A stretch of DNA of 64,000 nucleotides from assembly GCF_024679095.1 (NCBI RefSeq), contig NC_066522.1:7471114-7535113 (forward strand). The letters run 5' to 3'. The stretch comes from Eriocheir sinensis (Eukaryota > Arthropoda > Malacostraca > Decapoda > Varunidae). The translations under genes and the position numbers were made by a program. Numbering within the stretch: the stretch's first letter is position 1; each line of letters begins with the position of its first letter. Shown piece by piece: positions 48,851 to 60,385 of this stretch. The notes below the pieces were generated by a model. It saw only the letters and a program-made list of their open reading frames with translations. It was not told the origin of the DNA and did no database searches.

Positions 48851-50423
48851 ATATAAGAAAGGGAAAGGAGAGTTAAAAGGAATAGAAACGAAGGAGCTAA
48901 GTTGTAGGAACCTCTTCAGACTCCCACCGCGAGACAGGAGGAGGGAGGAAGAAAAGGAGGATGACGAGGATGAGCAGGAAAGGAGGAGGAGGAGGAGGAG
49001 GAGGAGGAGGAGCAGGAGAATGAGAGTAGAGGTAAAAAAGGACGGCAGGTCACAGGAAGGAAGCGTTTTGAGAAGGTATTTACGGTGAAGTCAAAGAAAC
49101 GAAACGAGGAGTGTGTGTGTGTGTGTGTGTGTGTGCGCGAGGGTGGATAACAACACATTCCCAGAAGACGAAAAGAGTAAGATACGTTGTGTTGAGTGGA
49201 TAGAGTGTGTGGGGATCATAAAGGTGGTAGAGGAGGAGGAGGAGGAGGAGGAGACTAAAATATAAAAAGCAAGAAGTGTTTGGTGTCCTCTGCGTGGCTT
49301 AAGACGATAGTGAGATGTCCAGTAAAGAAAGGGATTGGATAGTGTTGTGTGGTGACGTGTCCAATAGAAGAAGGAGGAGGAGGAGGAGGCTAAAGAAATA
49401 TTAGGAACACGAAGGGTCGAATGTGGAGGTTGGGTGGTGGAAGATGATAGCAGTGATGAGTCGATTGAAGGAGAGAGTGAGTGTAATGTTGTGTGATGAC
49501 CTGACTAATGGAGGAGGAGGAGGACAAGAAGGAGAAGAAGGAGGAAAAGGAGGAGGAGGAGGAGGAGGAGGAGGAGGAGGAGGAAAAGGAGGAGGAGGAG
49601 GAGAGGAGGAGGACTAAAATTGGACCTGCAGTATAAGACAAGTGTTACGTCCAGCGAATAGGAAGAAGAAGAAAAAGAAGAAGAAAAAGAAGAAGGAGAA
49701 GAAGGAGACGAAGAAAAAGAAATAAAAGAAAAAAGAAGAAAAAGAAGAAATAGAAGAAAAAAGAAGAAGAAAAAAATAGAAGAAAAAGAAGAAGAAGAAG
49801 AAGAAATAAAAGAAAAAAGAAGAAGACGAAGAAGAAAAAGAAGAAGAAGAAGAAGACTAATATTTGTCCATCAGTAAAGTAATAGGAGTGAGAAACGCTG
49901 CGTGATGACATGACCAGAAGAAGAAAAGCAAATATAGCATTGTGTTACGCCCGGCAGAAGAGGAGAAGAAGAAGCAGGAGAAGGAAGAAGAGGAAGGTGA
50001 CTAACATTTGGCCTGCAGAAAAGCAACAGGAGCGAAAGAAGCCTTGTGTTGATCATTATGTGTTGAAGAAAAAGAGCGACCCAAAGCACTGTGTTACGTC
50101 TAGCAGAAGAAAAAGAAGAAGCAGGAGGAGGAAGACGAGGAGGACTAACAAATGACTAGCAGTAAAGAAAAGGAGCGAGATGATCACAAGGAAAGGAAGT
50201 GTAGCAGAGGGAGAGGGAGAGGACGAGGCAGAAGAAGAAGAAAAAGAAGAAGAAAAAGAAGAAGGAAAGGAAGAAGACTAACTAAAGCAACAGGAGTGAG
50301 AAATGCAGTGTGATAACATGTTCAGAAGTAGAAGAGAAAGTATTACATTGTGTCTATAGCAGAAGAGAAGGAAGAGAAGAGGAGAAGAAAAACAGAAGAG
50401 AAAGAGTGCAACCACCTACTAAC
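48851..50423. repeat. GGA/GAA-rich intron with ~100-150-bp degenerate units
   Basis: Triplet purine repeats dominate (48985-49012, 49510-49610, 49660-49850). Between them a degenerate unit recurs: a GAA tract, then actaaaatttggcctgcagt-like sequence, then gtgttacgtccagcag, for example near 49613, 49860, 49945 and 50090. The exon 1 donor GTTAGT occupies 50418-50423. Confidence 0.82.
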
Positions 50424-50775
50424 CTTTGGGCCACGGCAGCGCAGCATACGCCAGGAACCTCTTGACACCGCCCATCACGAGGTAGGCGAGGAAGCCGAGG
50501 GTCACCAGGCAGTACCAGATGGACCATACGCTGTTCAGGTGGTAGCGGGAACAGCACCATCGTCGCCGCCTCGCCCCCGCCCCCTGCTGAACTTGCCCCT
50601 GCCCCTGCTGCTGCTTCTTTGCCTTCAGACTGTTGGTGTTGGTGTTGTTGTTGTTATTGTTGCTGCAGCTGCTACCCCCGCTGCTGCTGGCGGAGGAAGG
50701 CGCTCTCTTCACCTTCCCCGAGATCGTGGTAGGATCGGAGTGGTCTGAGGACGCGGCAGACATGTTGGCGCGCAT
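50424..50775 (-). CDS. tinc: tincar-like protein, coding exon 1 (N-terminus)
   Basis: 352 coding bp give 117 residues plus one base, ending at donor GTTAGT (phase 1). The first Met (50775) has A at -3; a second in-frame Met at residue 5 also has A at -3. Residues 1-80 are a Ser/Asn/Gln/Lys-rich cytosolic-looking tail with an N6 run, a QQQ run and a basic GARRRRW patch at about 68-73. Residues 81-117 hold NSVWSIWYCLVTLGFLAYLV then MGGVKRFLAYAALPWPK, a first membrane segment at about 83-103 followed by the LPWP motif. That aromatic segment plus LPWP is characteristic of the tincar N-terminus as I recall it. Tincar is a multi-pass membrane protein linked to Hedgehog signalling in insects; its function here is inferred. 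Confidence 0.82.
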
Positions 50776-50811
50776 TCTTCTTGCTCTTCTTTCTCTTCCT
50801 CTTTTCCGTAA
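50776..50811 (-). promoter_or_regulatory. tinc: Likely 5'UTR part of exon 1, with 3' splice site
   Basis: On the minus strand, CTCCCACAG (50812-50820) precedes 36 bp that run without interruption into the first ATG. This is compatible with a 3' splice site joining an upstream non-coding exon. If so, the promoter lies further right and was not identified. Confidence 0.4.
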
Positions 50812-50929
50812 CTGTGGGAGACAAAGAGAAGGAATGTACTGTTAGGAACTGTATAGGAATGCCCACTGCTAATTACTACTGTTTCTCTTTCGGTAACAAG
50901 GTAATGAAAGACAAAATGATCCGCCTTAT

Positions 50930-52290
50930 TGGAAGTTGTTGTTGTTGTGTTTGTGAACTCAAGATGGCGCAGGACCGAAAATAGCTCTGTGGTAGTATTA
51001 GGGTGGAGGTACAGAAGGAAATATTGTCAGGAATCTATGGTTGATATTATAAGACACTTTCGCTTCTCACATCAGCTATTTCTAAAGGTCAAAGAGAGGG
51101 TCAGTCGGGTTCTAATGAGTGTTCCTTCAGGTTCACGGTACAGAGGAAGGATCAAACTACCACCAGGGTCATAAAACTAGCTACTCCGGGAAATGCCCAC
51201 AACTCCTACGAAAGCCTTGTCAAATAGGTGTTATTGGGAGATGAAATGTCTTATAATACGACCCTATATGTCGACTCCCCGCCACGGATTATTGAACGTT
51301 GTTACTATTTGTGACTTGCCAGGGAAAGTTTTTGTTGTCCTTGTGAATTCGGATGGGGCAGGACGAAGGCAGTGGTAGTATCGGCGTGGAGGTAAAGAAG
51401 GAATATATTGTCAAGAACCTGTGTGTGGGCTCCCTGTCACTGATTATACGTTCTGTTCCTCTTTGCAAACTGCCAGCTGTGATATTAGGGCGGAGCTAAA
51501 AAAGGAAGGGATTGTCGGGAATATGTATGTGGTCGAACGCCATCCCACTGATTATTCTACGTCCTGTTCCTCTTTGCTACTTGCCAGGGAAAGTTACTCT
51601 TGTTGTCTTCGTGAACTCAGATGGCGCAGGACCGAGAGCTGTGATGGTATTGGCGTGGATGTAACGAAGGACTGTATTGCCAGGAATCTGTATGTGGACT
51701 CCCTGTCATTGATTAGACGTCCTGTTCCTCCTTGCTACTTGCCAGGGAAAGTTACTGTTGTTGTCTTCGTGAACTCAGATGGCGCAGGACCGAAAGCTGT
51801 GATGGTACTGGCGTGGATGTAAAGAAGGAATGTATTGCCAGGAATCTGTATGTGGACTCCCTGTCACTGATTAGACGTCCTGTTCCTCTTTGCTACTTGC
51901 CAGGGAAAGTTACTGTTGTTGTCTTCGTGAACTCAGATGGCGCAGGACCGAAAGCTGTGATGGTATTAGCGTGGATGTAAAGAAGGACTGTATTGCCAGG
52001 AATCTGTATGTGGACTCCCTGTCATTGATTACATGTCTTGTTTGTCTTTGCAGCTTGCCAGTTGTGAGAGTATTGGGGTGGAGGTAACGAAGGAATGTAT
52101 TGCCAGGAATCTGTATGTGGACTCCCTGTCATTGATTACATGTCTTGTTTGTCTTTGCAGCTTGCCAGTTGTGAGAGTATTGGCGTGGAGGTAAAGAAGG
52201 AATGTATTGCCAGGAATCTGTATGTGGACTCCCTGTCATTGATTATGCGTTCTGCTTCTCTTTGCTACTTGCTATGGAAAGAAAATGTGG
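50930..52290. repeat. 158/107-bp tandem array upstream of exon 1
   Basis: The unit ttgccagggaaagttactgt + tgttgtcttcgtgaactcag + atggcgcaggaccgaaagct + gtgatggtattggcgtgg ... tatgtggactccctgtcac occurs with tatgtggact at 51691, 51849 and 52007 (158 bp). The array then switches to a shortened 107-bp form at 52114 and 52221 that lacks the aactcagatggcgcagg part. The first unit (50930-51290) is interrupted by a MITE. Confidence 0.95.
51038..51264 (-). mobile_element. ~226-bp MITE, copy 8, complete, TA-flanked
   Basis: A 227-bp minus-orientation copy. The left end is tggttgatattataagac; the right end on the opposite strand is gggtcgtattataagac. TA lies at 51036-51037 and 51265-51266. Interior: catcagctatttctaaagg, gttctaatgagtgttcc, actaccaccagggtcataaa, ctacgaaagccttgtcaaat. 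It interrupts the tandem unit at aatct-tatgtgg; removing it restores aatctatatgtcg, close to aatctgtatgtgg of the intact units. Confidence 0.9.
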
Positions 52291-52900
52291 TTTCTTATTT
52301 GAAGTTCTACTCTTTGTTTACACAGGAGGAGGAAGGGAACGAGTAAGCGTATACTTTTGGGCTTTTATTTTACTTTTTTCTTAGAGTAAGCGAAGGAAGT
52401 TTTCAGTGTGGCTTTTTTTTTTTGTTCTTAGGGAAGACGAAGCTCATTTTAGCAAAGGTAATGTCTTTGTTTTACCATTCTTTTTAGAGTAAACAAAGGA
52501 AATGTTCAGCAATTTCTTACGGTAAACTAAGGAAATTTTCACCATGTTTTTATTTTACTTTTTCTTGGGGCGAACGAATCAGATTTATAGTGTGGCTAGT
52601 TTTTTTTTTTTAAGATAATGCCTAAGGGTGTATATCAAGGGTGGATTATACTCAAAACTGAAGGAAAGAGGGAAGGAAAGGAGATAGAAAGAATCGTACT
52701 GTTATAAGAGTCTGTTAGAGGCTACTTGATGCTGTTTTCATACGTATTGCTGCTCTTTGAATTCTACTATGGAAAGGAAAGAGTATTGGAGCTTCTTGAT
52801 GTTTTTTATACGTATTTCTGTTCTTCAAACCTACTAGTGAAAGAAAATTAATCTATCGTAACTTACGCTCAGACGGAGATAAAGCAAGACACTGTAAATT
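52291..52900. other. T-rich spacer with weak repeats
   Basis: Imperfectly repeated agagtaagcgaaggaagttt and ttttattttactttttctt motifs at about 52380, 52487 and 52548 suggest an old ~60-110-bp repeat. No gene seen. Confidence 0.5.
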
Positions 52901-53200
52901 CGGTGGATAGAGAGAGAGAGAGAGAGAACAGAGAGAGAGAGAGGAGAGGAGAGGAGAAAAGAAAAGAGAAGAGAAGAGAAGAGAAGAGAAGAGAAGGGGA
53001 GAGAGAGAAAGACAGACACACAGACAGAGAAAAGAGTGAGGGAAAGAAAATAAAACCCTCTTAATTCCTCCCCAGCAAGAGGCCAAGTGACAGGTACGAG
53101 GAACAAAGGCCAATTTAGCTCATCAGATCTTTGACGCCCAGACACAAAAAGAAGGAAAAGCAGGAAGGCGAATTTCTCCAGGGTTTTAGGGAGACGGAGG
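52901..53200. repeat. (GA)n/(GAGAA)n and spacer
   Basis: gagagagagagagaga at about 52911-52942 grades into gagaagagaagagaagag (52963-53000). Unique sequence follows to 53200. Confidence 0.85.
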
Positions 53201-53640
53201 GTGCGACTTGCGAAACTCTCTCTCTCTCTTCACGTTTTTTTTAATTTCTTTTCTTATGCCTTTCCTTCTCTCTCCTTCCCTTCCTCCAACCCTTTATCCT
53301 ACCATTTCCTTCTTTCCTTCCGTTTTCCTCTCTTCCTTCCCTTCCCTTCTTATCCCTTCCCCTCTCCTCTCCTTCCCTTCCCTCCACTCCTCCCTTCACG
53401 CCTTCCTTCTCTTCCCTTTTCCTTCCTCCCTTCCCTTCCCAAACTCTTTTCCCACTCTCGTCTTTTCTCCCCTCCTCTTTCCCCTCGCCTCTCCTCCCCT
53501 CCCCTTTTCCTTCCCCTCCCGTCTTCACCCCTCGCTACCACAACCAAGTCACAATCACACCCCTCCCCTTTCTTTCCCTCCTCTTCGTCTTCCCCTTCAT
53601 CCTCAGAGCAAATTCCAAGCAACCCGCCAAGGCAAGCCAA
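53201..53640. repeat. CT-rich low-complexity tract
   Basis: Nearly pure C/T from 53215 to 53600 with ttccctccttcccttccc-type motifs. Both long open frames are composition artefacts. Confidence 0.85.
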
Positions 53641-54240
53641 GCCAAGAGTGTGCGCGCGGAAAGTTTAATATAAAAGTATAAGGCTTGTGTGTAGCATTGG
53701 AGACGCTAAGCCAGACTGATGAGGGAGCTAGAGGGAGCCTGACGCTAATCCGCACGGCAAACGAAGCTGCTGGCGGAGGGCGAAAGGTGGCGATGGCGGT
53801 GTGGTAAGCAACAGAAAACGGAGCCATAAAGATAATTAATATGCGTGCTGGTGAAGAGAGCGAGAGGAGGGAAAGGGACGCAGCGGCAGTCACCAATGTT
53901 TTCAACCTGCTGGAGGGGCGAAAGGTGACGACGGCGGTTAATAAGCCACAGAAACCTCGGCAAGAAGAAAATTAATATGTATGCTAGTGAAGAGAGAGAG
54001 AGAGAGAGAGAGAGGGACGGAGGGGGGGGTTGAGGGACACAGCGGCAGTCACCAATGTTTTCAACCTGCTGGAGGGGCGAAAGGTGACGACGGCGGTTAA
54101 TAAGCAACAGAAACCTCGGCAAGAAGAAAATTAATATGCGTGTTAGTGAAGAGAGAGAGGGAGTGAGAGAGAGAGGGAAAGTGACGGCGCGACACATACA
54201 TACACACGAAGAGCGGTCTCTCTCTCTCTCTCTCTCTCTT
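53641..54240. repeat. ~159-bp tandem array, ~3 copies
   Basis: accaatgttttcaacctgct + ggaggggcgaaaggtgacga + cggcggttaataagc + cagaaacctcggcaagaag + aaaattaatatg occurs at 53892 and 54051, with a diverged earlier copy from about 53765. Each ends in a short GA tract. Confidence 0.88.
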
Positions 54241-54576
54241 ACTCTATATTTCGAGGTCTGGAAAATCATTAGCGTGCGTCTGGGGTAATAACAGAAAGAA
54301 AAAAAGTTATCATATCCCCAACATAAACACAAAAACACCTGACTGATACCTTCCTCGCCCTCTTTCTCTCAATGTATTTCTTGGTAATAACAGAAAGGAA
54401 AAAAGTTATCATATCCACAACATAAACACAAAAACACCTGACTGATACCTTCCTCACCCTCTTTTTCTCAATGTATTTCTCGTTCTGGAAAATCATTAGC
54501 ATGCGTCAACGGTGTGCTAAAAGAAAGAAAAAAAGTAATAACATTCTCGACATATACATATAAAGAAAGCTGAATG

Positions 54577-54623
<47 letters not shown>

Positions 54624-54870
54624 ATATTAGAAGGTCTTGAAAAAAAAAAAAAAGTGATCACATTCGCAACATATAAAAAAAAAGCTGAACGACACCTCTC
54701 TCCCTCTCACTCTTTCTCTCTATGTTACGAGGTCAGTAAAGTCATTAGCGTGCGTCAGGGGGGATAACAGACAAATAAAAAAGTAAGATAAAAGTTGATA
54801 AGCCGAGTAAATATAAAAAAAACATGACTAAAAAAACTAATCACGCATTCTCGCCAAGGCCTTCGTGAGC
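54241..54870. repeat. ~108-bp array with short (CT)n
   Basis: ggtaataacagaaagaaaaa, agttatcatatccccaacat, aaacacctgactgatacctt and ctctcaatgtatttc repeat at about 54281, 54389 and, more diverged, 54500, 54640 and 54755. (CT)n lies at about 54580-54617. No gene seen. Confidence 0.82.
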
Positions 54871-55150
54871 TCCTTTACTTTATGAATAAACACCTAATTC
54901 TTCCGGGTGAGAATAATCGGGTTGAGTGTATCCTGATCCTCGCTACAGCCGACGCCCCGAAGCACGAAATGGAAGGTGGGGGCGAGGGAGGGAGGGAAGG
55001 AGGGAAGGAGGGAGGGAGAGAAGGAACAGGGAGGGAGAGAAGGAACAGGGAGGGAGGGAGGGAAGGAAAAAAGGAACACACCACCGCGACGCCCCTAAAG
55101 GCACTGCCGGGAAAATTAGGTTTGAATATTCCGTCCTGAAAAGGCTGCTT
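54871..55150. other. Mixed spacer with (GGGA)n core
   Basis: gggagggagggaaggaggg-type repeats at about 54980-55070 are flanked on each side by about 90 bp of unique sequence. Open frames exist on both strands but none is recognised. Confidence 0.5.
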
Positions 55151-55855
55151 CTTCTTCACTTCAGTCCCTTCCTGCCTCTTACTCCTCCTCCTCCTCCTCC
55201 TCTTGTTGCCTCTCCTCCTCCTCTTCTACCTGTCTTCCCTTCTCTTCAAAGTCCCTCCTCCTCTTCATCTCCATCCTTCTGCTGCTTCCTCCTTCTCCGC
55301 CTTCTCCTTCGTCTCCCTCTTTCTGCCTCCTCCTCCTTCATCTCCATTCTTCTGCTTTCTCCGCCTTTGCCTCCTTCTCCTTCATCCCCTTCCTTCTCTT
55401 TCCTACGTTTGCCTCCTCCTTCTCCTACTCCTCCACCTCCTTTTGCCTCCTTCATTTACTGCTCTCTCTCTCTCCTCCTCTTCCTCCATATTTTGGCTCT
55501 TCCTTTTCCTGCTGTGTCCTCCTCCTCCTCCTTCTTTTGCCTCGTTCTTTTCCTGCTCCCTCCTCCTCCTTCTCCTTCTGCCCTTACCTTCTTTTGGCTC
55601 CTTCTTTTCCTGTTCTCCTCCACCTCCTATTTTTGCCTTCCTCCTCATTCTACTCCTTTATTTGCGTCCTTTTATTGTTCCCTCTCCCTCCTCCCCTGCT
55701 TCATTTGCCTCCTCCTTTTCCTGCCATCTCCTCCTCTTCCCTCTACCTTCATTTCCCCTTCTTTTTTTCCTTTTAGTCTTTTTCTCCTCCTCCTGCCCCC
55801 CTCCTGCCCCCTCTTCCTGCCCCCCTCCTGCCCCCTCCTGCCCCCTCTTTTCCCT
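55151..55855. repeat. CTC/TTC-rich tract
   Basis: Imperfect ctcctcctccttcttttgcc-type units recur throughout. A ctcctgccccctcctgcccc repeat lies at about 55790-55845. Long Ser/Leu/Phe/Pro frames are artefacts. Confidence 0.85.
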
Positions 55856-56143
55856 TGACTGTGGCGAGAAATGAAGGTTTCCCGCGGGATTAGGGAGGCA
55901 GGGCGGAGGGGAGGCGGGTCGTGCGCTGAATGGGAGAAAATCTTGATGAGGGAGAAAGGAGGTGAAGGAGGACGAAGAGCAGGAAGGAGGAGGAGGTGAT
56001 GAAGGAGGAGGAAGTGAAGGAGAAATGGGGGAACGTTAAAAGAGAGAGCAGGAAGAGAAGGAGGTGAAATAAATTGAGAAGATGACGAGGAATAGTGAAG
56101 ATGAGAGAGGAAAAGAATAAAGAACAAGAGAGAAGAGGTGATT

Positions 56144-56181
<38 letters not shown>

Positions 56182-56210
56182 GAGGAGGAGAGAGAGAGGA
56201 GGAGAGAGAG

Positions 56211-56284
<74 letters not shown>

Positions 56285-56690
56285 GAAGAAGAAGAGGTGA
56301 TTATGGACAAGAGGAAACAGAGCACGTCTAGCTGACAAGGGGAAACTGAGAAAAAGGAGAGAGAGAAAAGGAATATATGAGAGAGAGGAGAGAGAAAAGA
56401 AATATAAGAAAGAGGAGAGAAAAGAAATATACAAATGAAAAAAAAAGAAAAAATGGAGTGATACGAAAATTTGATACAAGTTCTGATGAGCCCTCAAAGG
56501 AAACAAGAGACGGAAAAAGATAAAAAAAAAGAGAAAGAAATGGAGGAGGAGGAGGAGAGGAACGCTGGAGGGAAGATCAATATAGGAGAGGAGGAGAATA
56601 ATTAGGAAAGGCAGGTGGAAGAGGAGACGATTGGATGACTGATGGTAAAAAAAGAAAGTCTGGAAAAATAATAGGACGGATGCTAGAGGG
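55856..56690. repeat. Purine tract with (GA)n
   Basis: A 70-bp unique G-rich start, then GGA-rich sequence, (GA)n at about 56146-56178 and 56205-56282, then agaggagagagaaaagaaat-type repeats to 56430 and A-rich sequence. Confidence 0.88.
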
Positions 56691-57300
56691 GAAAAATGTG
56701 GAGAAACAAGAAATACAAGGCAAAGAAAAATGATTAGTGGAAGTATAAAAATAACTGTAATAAGAAAAAAAGAGCAAGAAGAACATAGAACAATTGAAGA
56801 AAGAAGTCAACAAAATAAAATGAAGGAAAAATGAATGATAATAATAGTGAAGGGAAAAGAGGAAAAAATGTGGAGAAACAAGAAATACAAGGGAAAGAAA
56901 AAATGATTAGTGGAAGATAAAAATAACTGTAATAAGAAAAAAAAAGAGCAAGAAGAACATAGAACAATTGAAGAGAGAAGTCAACAAAATAAAATGAAGG
57001 AAAAATGAATGATAATAATAGTGAAGGGAAAAGAGGGAAAATGTGGAGAAACAAGAAATACAAGGCAAAGAAAAATGATTAGTGGAAGATAAAAATAACT
57101 GTAATAAGAAAAAAAAGAGCAAGAAGAACATAGAACAATTGAAGAGGGAAGTCAACAAAATAAAATGAAGGAAAAATGAATGATAATAATAGTGAAGGGA
57201 AAAGAGGGAAAAGAGGGAAAATGTGGAGAAACAAGAAATGCAAGGGAAATAAAAAATGATTTGTGGAGGTATAAAAATAACCATGATAAGAAAAAAATGA
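56691..57300. repeat. ~172-bp tandem array, ~3.5 copies
   Basis: atgtggagaaacaagaaata + caaggcaaagaaaaatgatt + agtggaag ... aactgtaataagaaaa ... gaacatagaacaattgaag ... aatgaatgataataatagtg recurs at 56696, 56868 and 57041, with a partial copy near 57220. Minus-strand Phe/Leu/Ser-rich frames with apparent repeats are translations of this array. Confidence 0.93.
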
Positions 57301-58130
57301 ATAAGAACAAGAAGAAAATAGAACAAATGAAGAAAGAATAGTAAACACCAGAAAATAAAGGAAAAATGTAAAATAATAACAGTGAAGGAAAAAATGATCC
57401 TGAAAGAGGTAAAGAAAAATAACCATGACAAGAAAAAAAATAAGAAGAACAGAAAGAAAATAGAACAACTGAAGAAAGAAGAGTAAACAAAAATAAAATG
57501 AATAAAAAATAAAAAATAATAACAGTGAAGGAAAAAATGATCCTGAGAGAGGTAAAGAAGAAGAATTGGAACAGCAAAAAGAAAAAAAAGAGCGAAAAGA
57601 AAAGAAAACAATGGAAATAAAATAGAAAAGGAGAAACATAAGAAAAAAGATGGAAAATGAAAAATAGAGTTAGTGGAGATAAAAAAATAAACAAACAAAG
57701 AAATAAAAGAACAGGAACAAGAACATCAAAAGCAAGAGGAAAAGATAACAGTAGAAGGAAAAAAATACTAGAGAAACATTAAAAAAAAAGGAAAATAAGA
57801 ATGAATAGTTAAATGAAAATAACAACCCTAAAAAAATAATAACTAGAGGAAAAACATGAAGCAAATGAAGAAAAGATAACAGAAAAAATAGAGAAACACA
57901 AGAAAACAATAAAAAAAAAGGTGATTTGAGAAAGAATAAAATACTCTTAAAAGAACGACCGTAGCAACACATAGAAGAAGAAAGAATGAGTGGAAAAAGA
58001 AGAGAAACAAAAGAAAAGACAGATAGAGAAAGGAAGCGGATGGCGTGTGAAGGGTGCAGGAAAAAAACAAACGCAGGAACAGAAACAAAAACGCCAAAAA
58101 AACTGTCACATTAGAGATGATTAAGGATGT
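57301..58130. repeat. A-rich diverged relatives of the 172-bp unit
   Basis: Shorter units containing aataaccatgacaagaaaaa, agaaaatagaacaactgaag and gaaggaaaaaatgatcctg lie at about 57285, 57415 and 57530. Sequence decays to A/G-rich low complexity by 57900. Confidence 0.7.
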
Positions 58131-58136
58131 AGTAAC

Positions 58137-58201
<65 letters not shown>

Positions 58202-58215
58202 CACACACACACAAC
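58131..58215. repeat. (CT)n-(AC)n compound microsatellite
   Basis: CT dinucleotides at 58137-58158 pass directly into AC dinucleotides to 58212. Confidence 0.97.
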
Positions 58216-58416
58216 CCATCAGTTTCTTTAATATATTTTATCTTCCTTTCTTTCTGCCACAAATGTACTTCCTTTCTTTCTTTCTTCCTTCTTCCTTTTC
58301 TTTCTTTCTCCATTTACTTATTAAATATCTCATCTTTCTTTTTTTCTCCCTCTCCAGACTCATTTTTTCCCTCCTCTTTGTTGTGCTTTCATTTTCATTT
58401 TTCATTTTGCTTACTA

Positions 58417-58453
<37 letters not shown>

Positions 58454-59052
58454 TTGGGGTCGGGATGTGGTTGGATGGCTGCTTCACAAACAAAAGCACT
58501 AGGGTCGCCGACTTCTCTCTCTCTCTCCTTGTTAGTCTCTGAAATATCTTTTTTACTTCCGTTTTTTCCATTTCCTCAATTCTTCCTTACTTTTTATCCT
58601 TCCGTTCTTCCTTTATCCTTTTTTTCCCTTCTCCAGTCACCTTTTAATATTTCTTCATTCTTTTTTCTTTCCTTCTTCCCCTCCTTCATTTCTTTCTTTT
58701 TTTACTTTAGTTTTTCATCGTTTTCTTTCGATTTCTTTTTTAGTCCTTTCTTACTTCTCATCCTTCGTATATTCCTTCCTCCATTATTTTCTTTTCCTAT
58801 TCAGCCTATTCATATGTTTTTCATTATTATTTTTATCGTCTCCCTTCGTTTCTTCTTCTTTTCTATCACTTTCATTGCTCTCTCTCTCTCTCTCTCTCTC
58901 TCTTGCTTGCTTGCTCGCTCGCTCCCGGGCAATGCATTCACCTCTAAATCCTCGTCCTAAGCCACACTTGAGTTACCCGTTACATGTTTATCCCTCCCAT
59001 TTTCTGTAGCTCCCCTTCCCCCCTCCTTCCCCCTCCCCCCTCAAGATTTGTC

Positions 59053-59055
<3 letters not shown>
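58216..59055. repeat. TTC-rich tract with (CT)n
   Basis: C/T-rich low complexity, (CT)n at about 58421-58450 and 58877-58902, then ttgcttgcttgctcgctcgc. About 60 bp of unique sequence lies near 58450-58510. No gene recognised. Confidence 0.82.
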
Positions 59056-59120
<65 letters not shown>

Positions 59121-59269
59121 GTGGATATTTATTGCACTATTTTGCGTCCATATCCCGTTTTCTTTCGCTTTTATTCCTTGACTTTCTTATCCTTCACTTT
59201 ATTACTTCCTCCTCCTCTTCCTCTTCCTCCTCCTCCTCCTACTACTACTACTACTACTACTACTACTGC

Positions 59270-59321
<52 letters not shown>

Positions 59322-59433
59322 AAATTTGCGAAAACGAAAGAAAAAGGAAATATGAAAAGAATAAAGGAAAATTTGTGAGATGAAGGAAATACAAAAAAAA
59401 AAAACGAAAAAACGAAAAAAAAAATTAGAAAAT

Positions 59434-59505
<72 letters not shown>

Positions 59506-59614
59506 AATGTGGATAATCGGCTTGAGAAAATAAATGAGTCGGCGTCTGCAATCGACATCCACCGGGCGCGAGAGACCTTCCTTGTTGATGGCGGAGATTA
59601 CGCTCGGTGCGGGG

Positions 59615-59658
<44 letters not shown>

Positions 59659-59660
59659 CA
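59056..59660. repeat. (GA)n, (CTA)n and (AC)n cluster
   Basis: GA tracts at 59056-59118, 59275-59318 and 59437-59502; CTA/CTC triplets at about 59214-59268; AC at 59618-59654. A ~100-bp unique GC-rich patch (59515-59615) has no recognised coding content. Confidence 0.95.
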
Positions 59661-59990
59661 GTTGGTGGTATATCGAGAAACTACGAAACTACTTTATTGA
59701 CACTTTTCTTTACTTTCTACTGCTTCTTCTTCTTTTTGCCCCATTTTTGATTCTGTGAAGGCATTTTTTTTTATTTCTTGTTATTCATTTTGTTTTGTTT
59801 TTTACTTCACGTTTATAACACATGGAAGATAGTGTTTTTTTTTAGTGTTTTTTTTTACTTTTCTTTCTTATTCTTTTATTTCATCCAGTTATCATTAAAG
59901 GGACGACAGGATTTCCCTTCCACATGCATCTACTGAATCTTCCCTAATTTACATCTACTAAATCTTTTCTAATTTAGCTTCTTTTACTTC
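59661..59990. other. T-rich spacer
   Basis: AT-rich sequence with T-runs. No feature recognised. Confidence 0.45.
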
Positions 59991-60385
59991 AGTTTCTCCC
60001 TTCAACATACATACTAAATCATCTCTTCTTCTTTTACTACAGTTTCTTCCTTCAACATACATACTAAATCATCTCTTCTACTTTTGCTACAGTTTCTCCC
60101 TTCAACATACATACTAAATCATCTCTTCTACTTTTGCTAGTTTCTTCCTTCAACATACATACTAAATCATCTCTTCTACTTTTGCTGCAGTTTTTTCCTT
60201 CTTTTGCTACAGTTTCTCCCTTCCACATACATACTAAATCACCTTTTCTTCTTTTGCTACATTATTTCCCTTCCACATATATACATAATAAATCATCTTC
60301 TTTTGCTAATTTCTACCTTCGTTTGCTACAGTTTCTCCTTCTTTTGCTACAGTTTTTCCCTTCCACGCACATCTACAAATTCTTC
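59991..60385. repeat. ~57-bp pyrimidine-rich array
   Basis: ttctacttttgctacagttt + cttccttcaacatacatact + aaatcatctc repeats at about 60028, 60077, 60127 and 60175, then degenerates to 60380. Many copies contain a pyrimidine-rich stretch ending in acag, but there is no associated exon. Confidence 0.85.

Noticed and set aside
60028..60380. Repeated pyrimidine-AG motifs as another set of decoy acceptors
   Set aside because: They arise from a C/T-rich 57-bp unit and are not adjacent to any exon, unlike the array at 41.8-42.2 kb.
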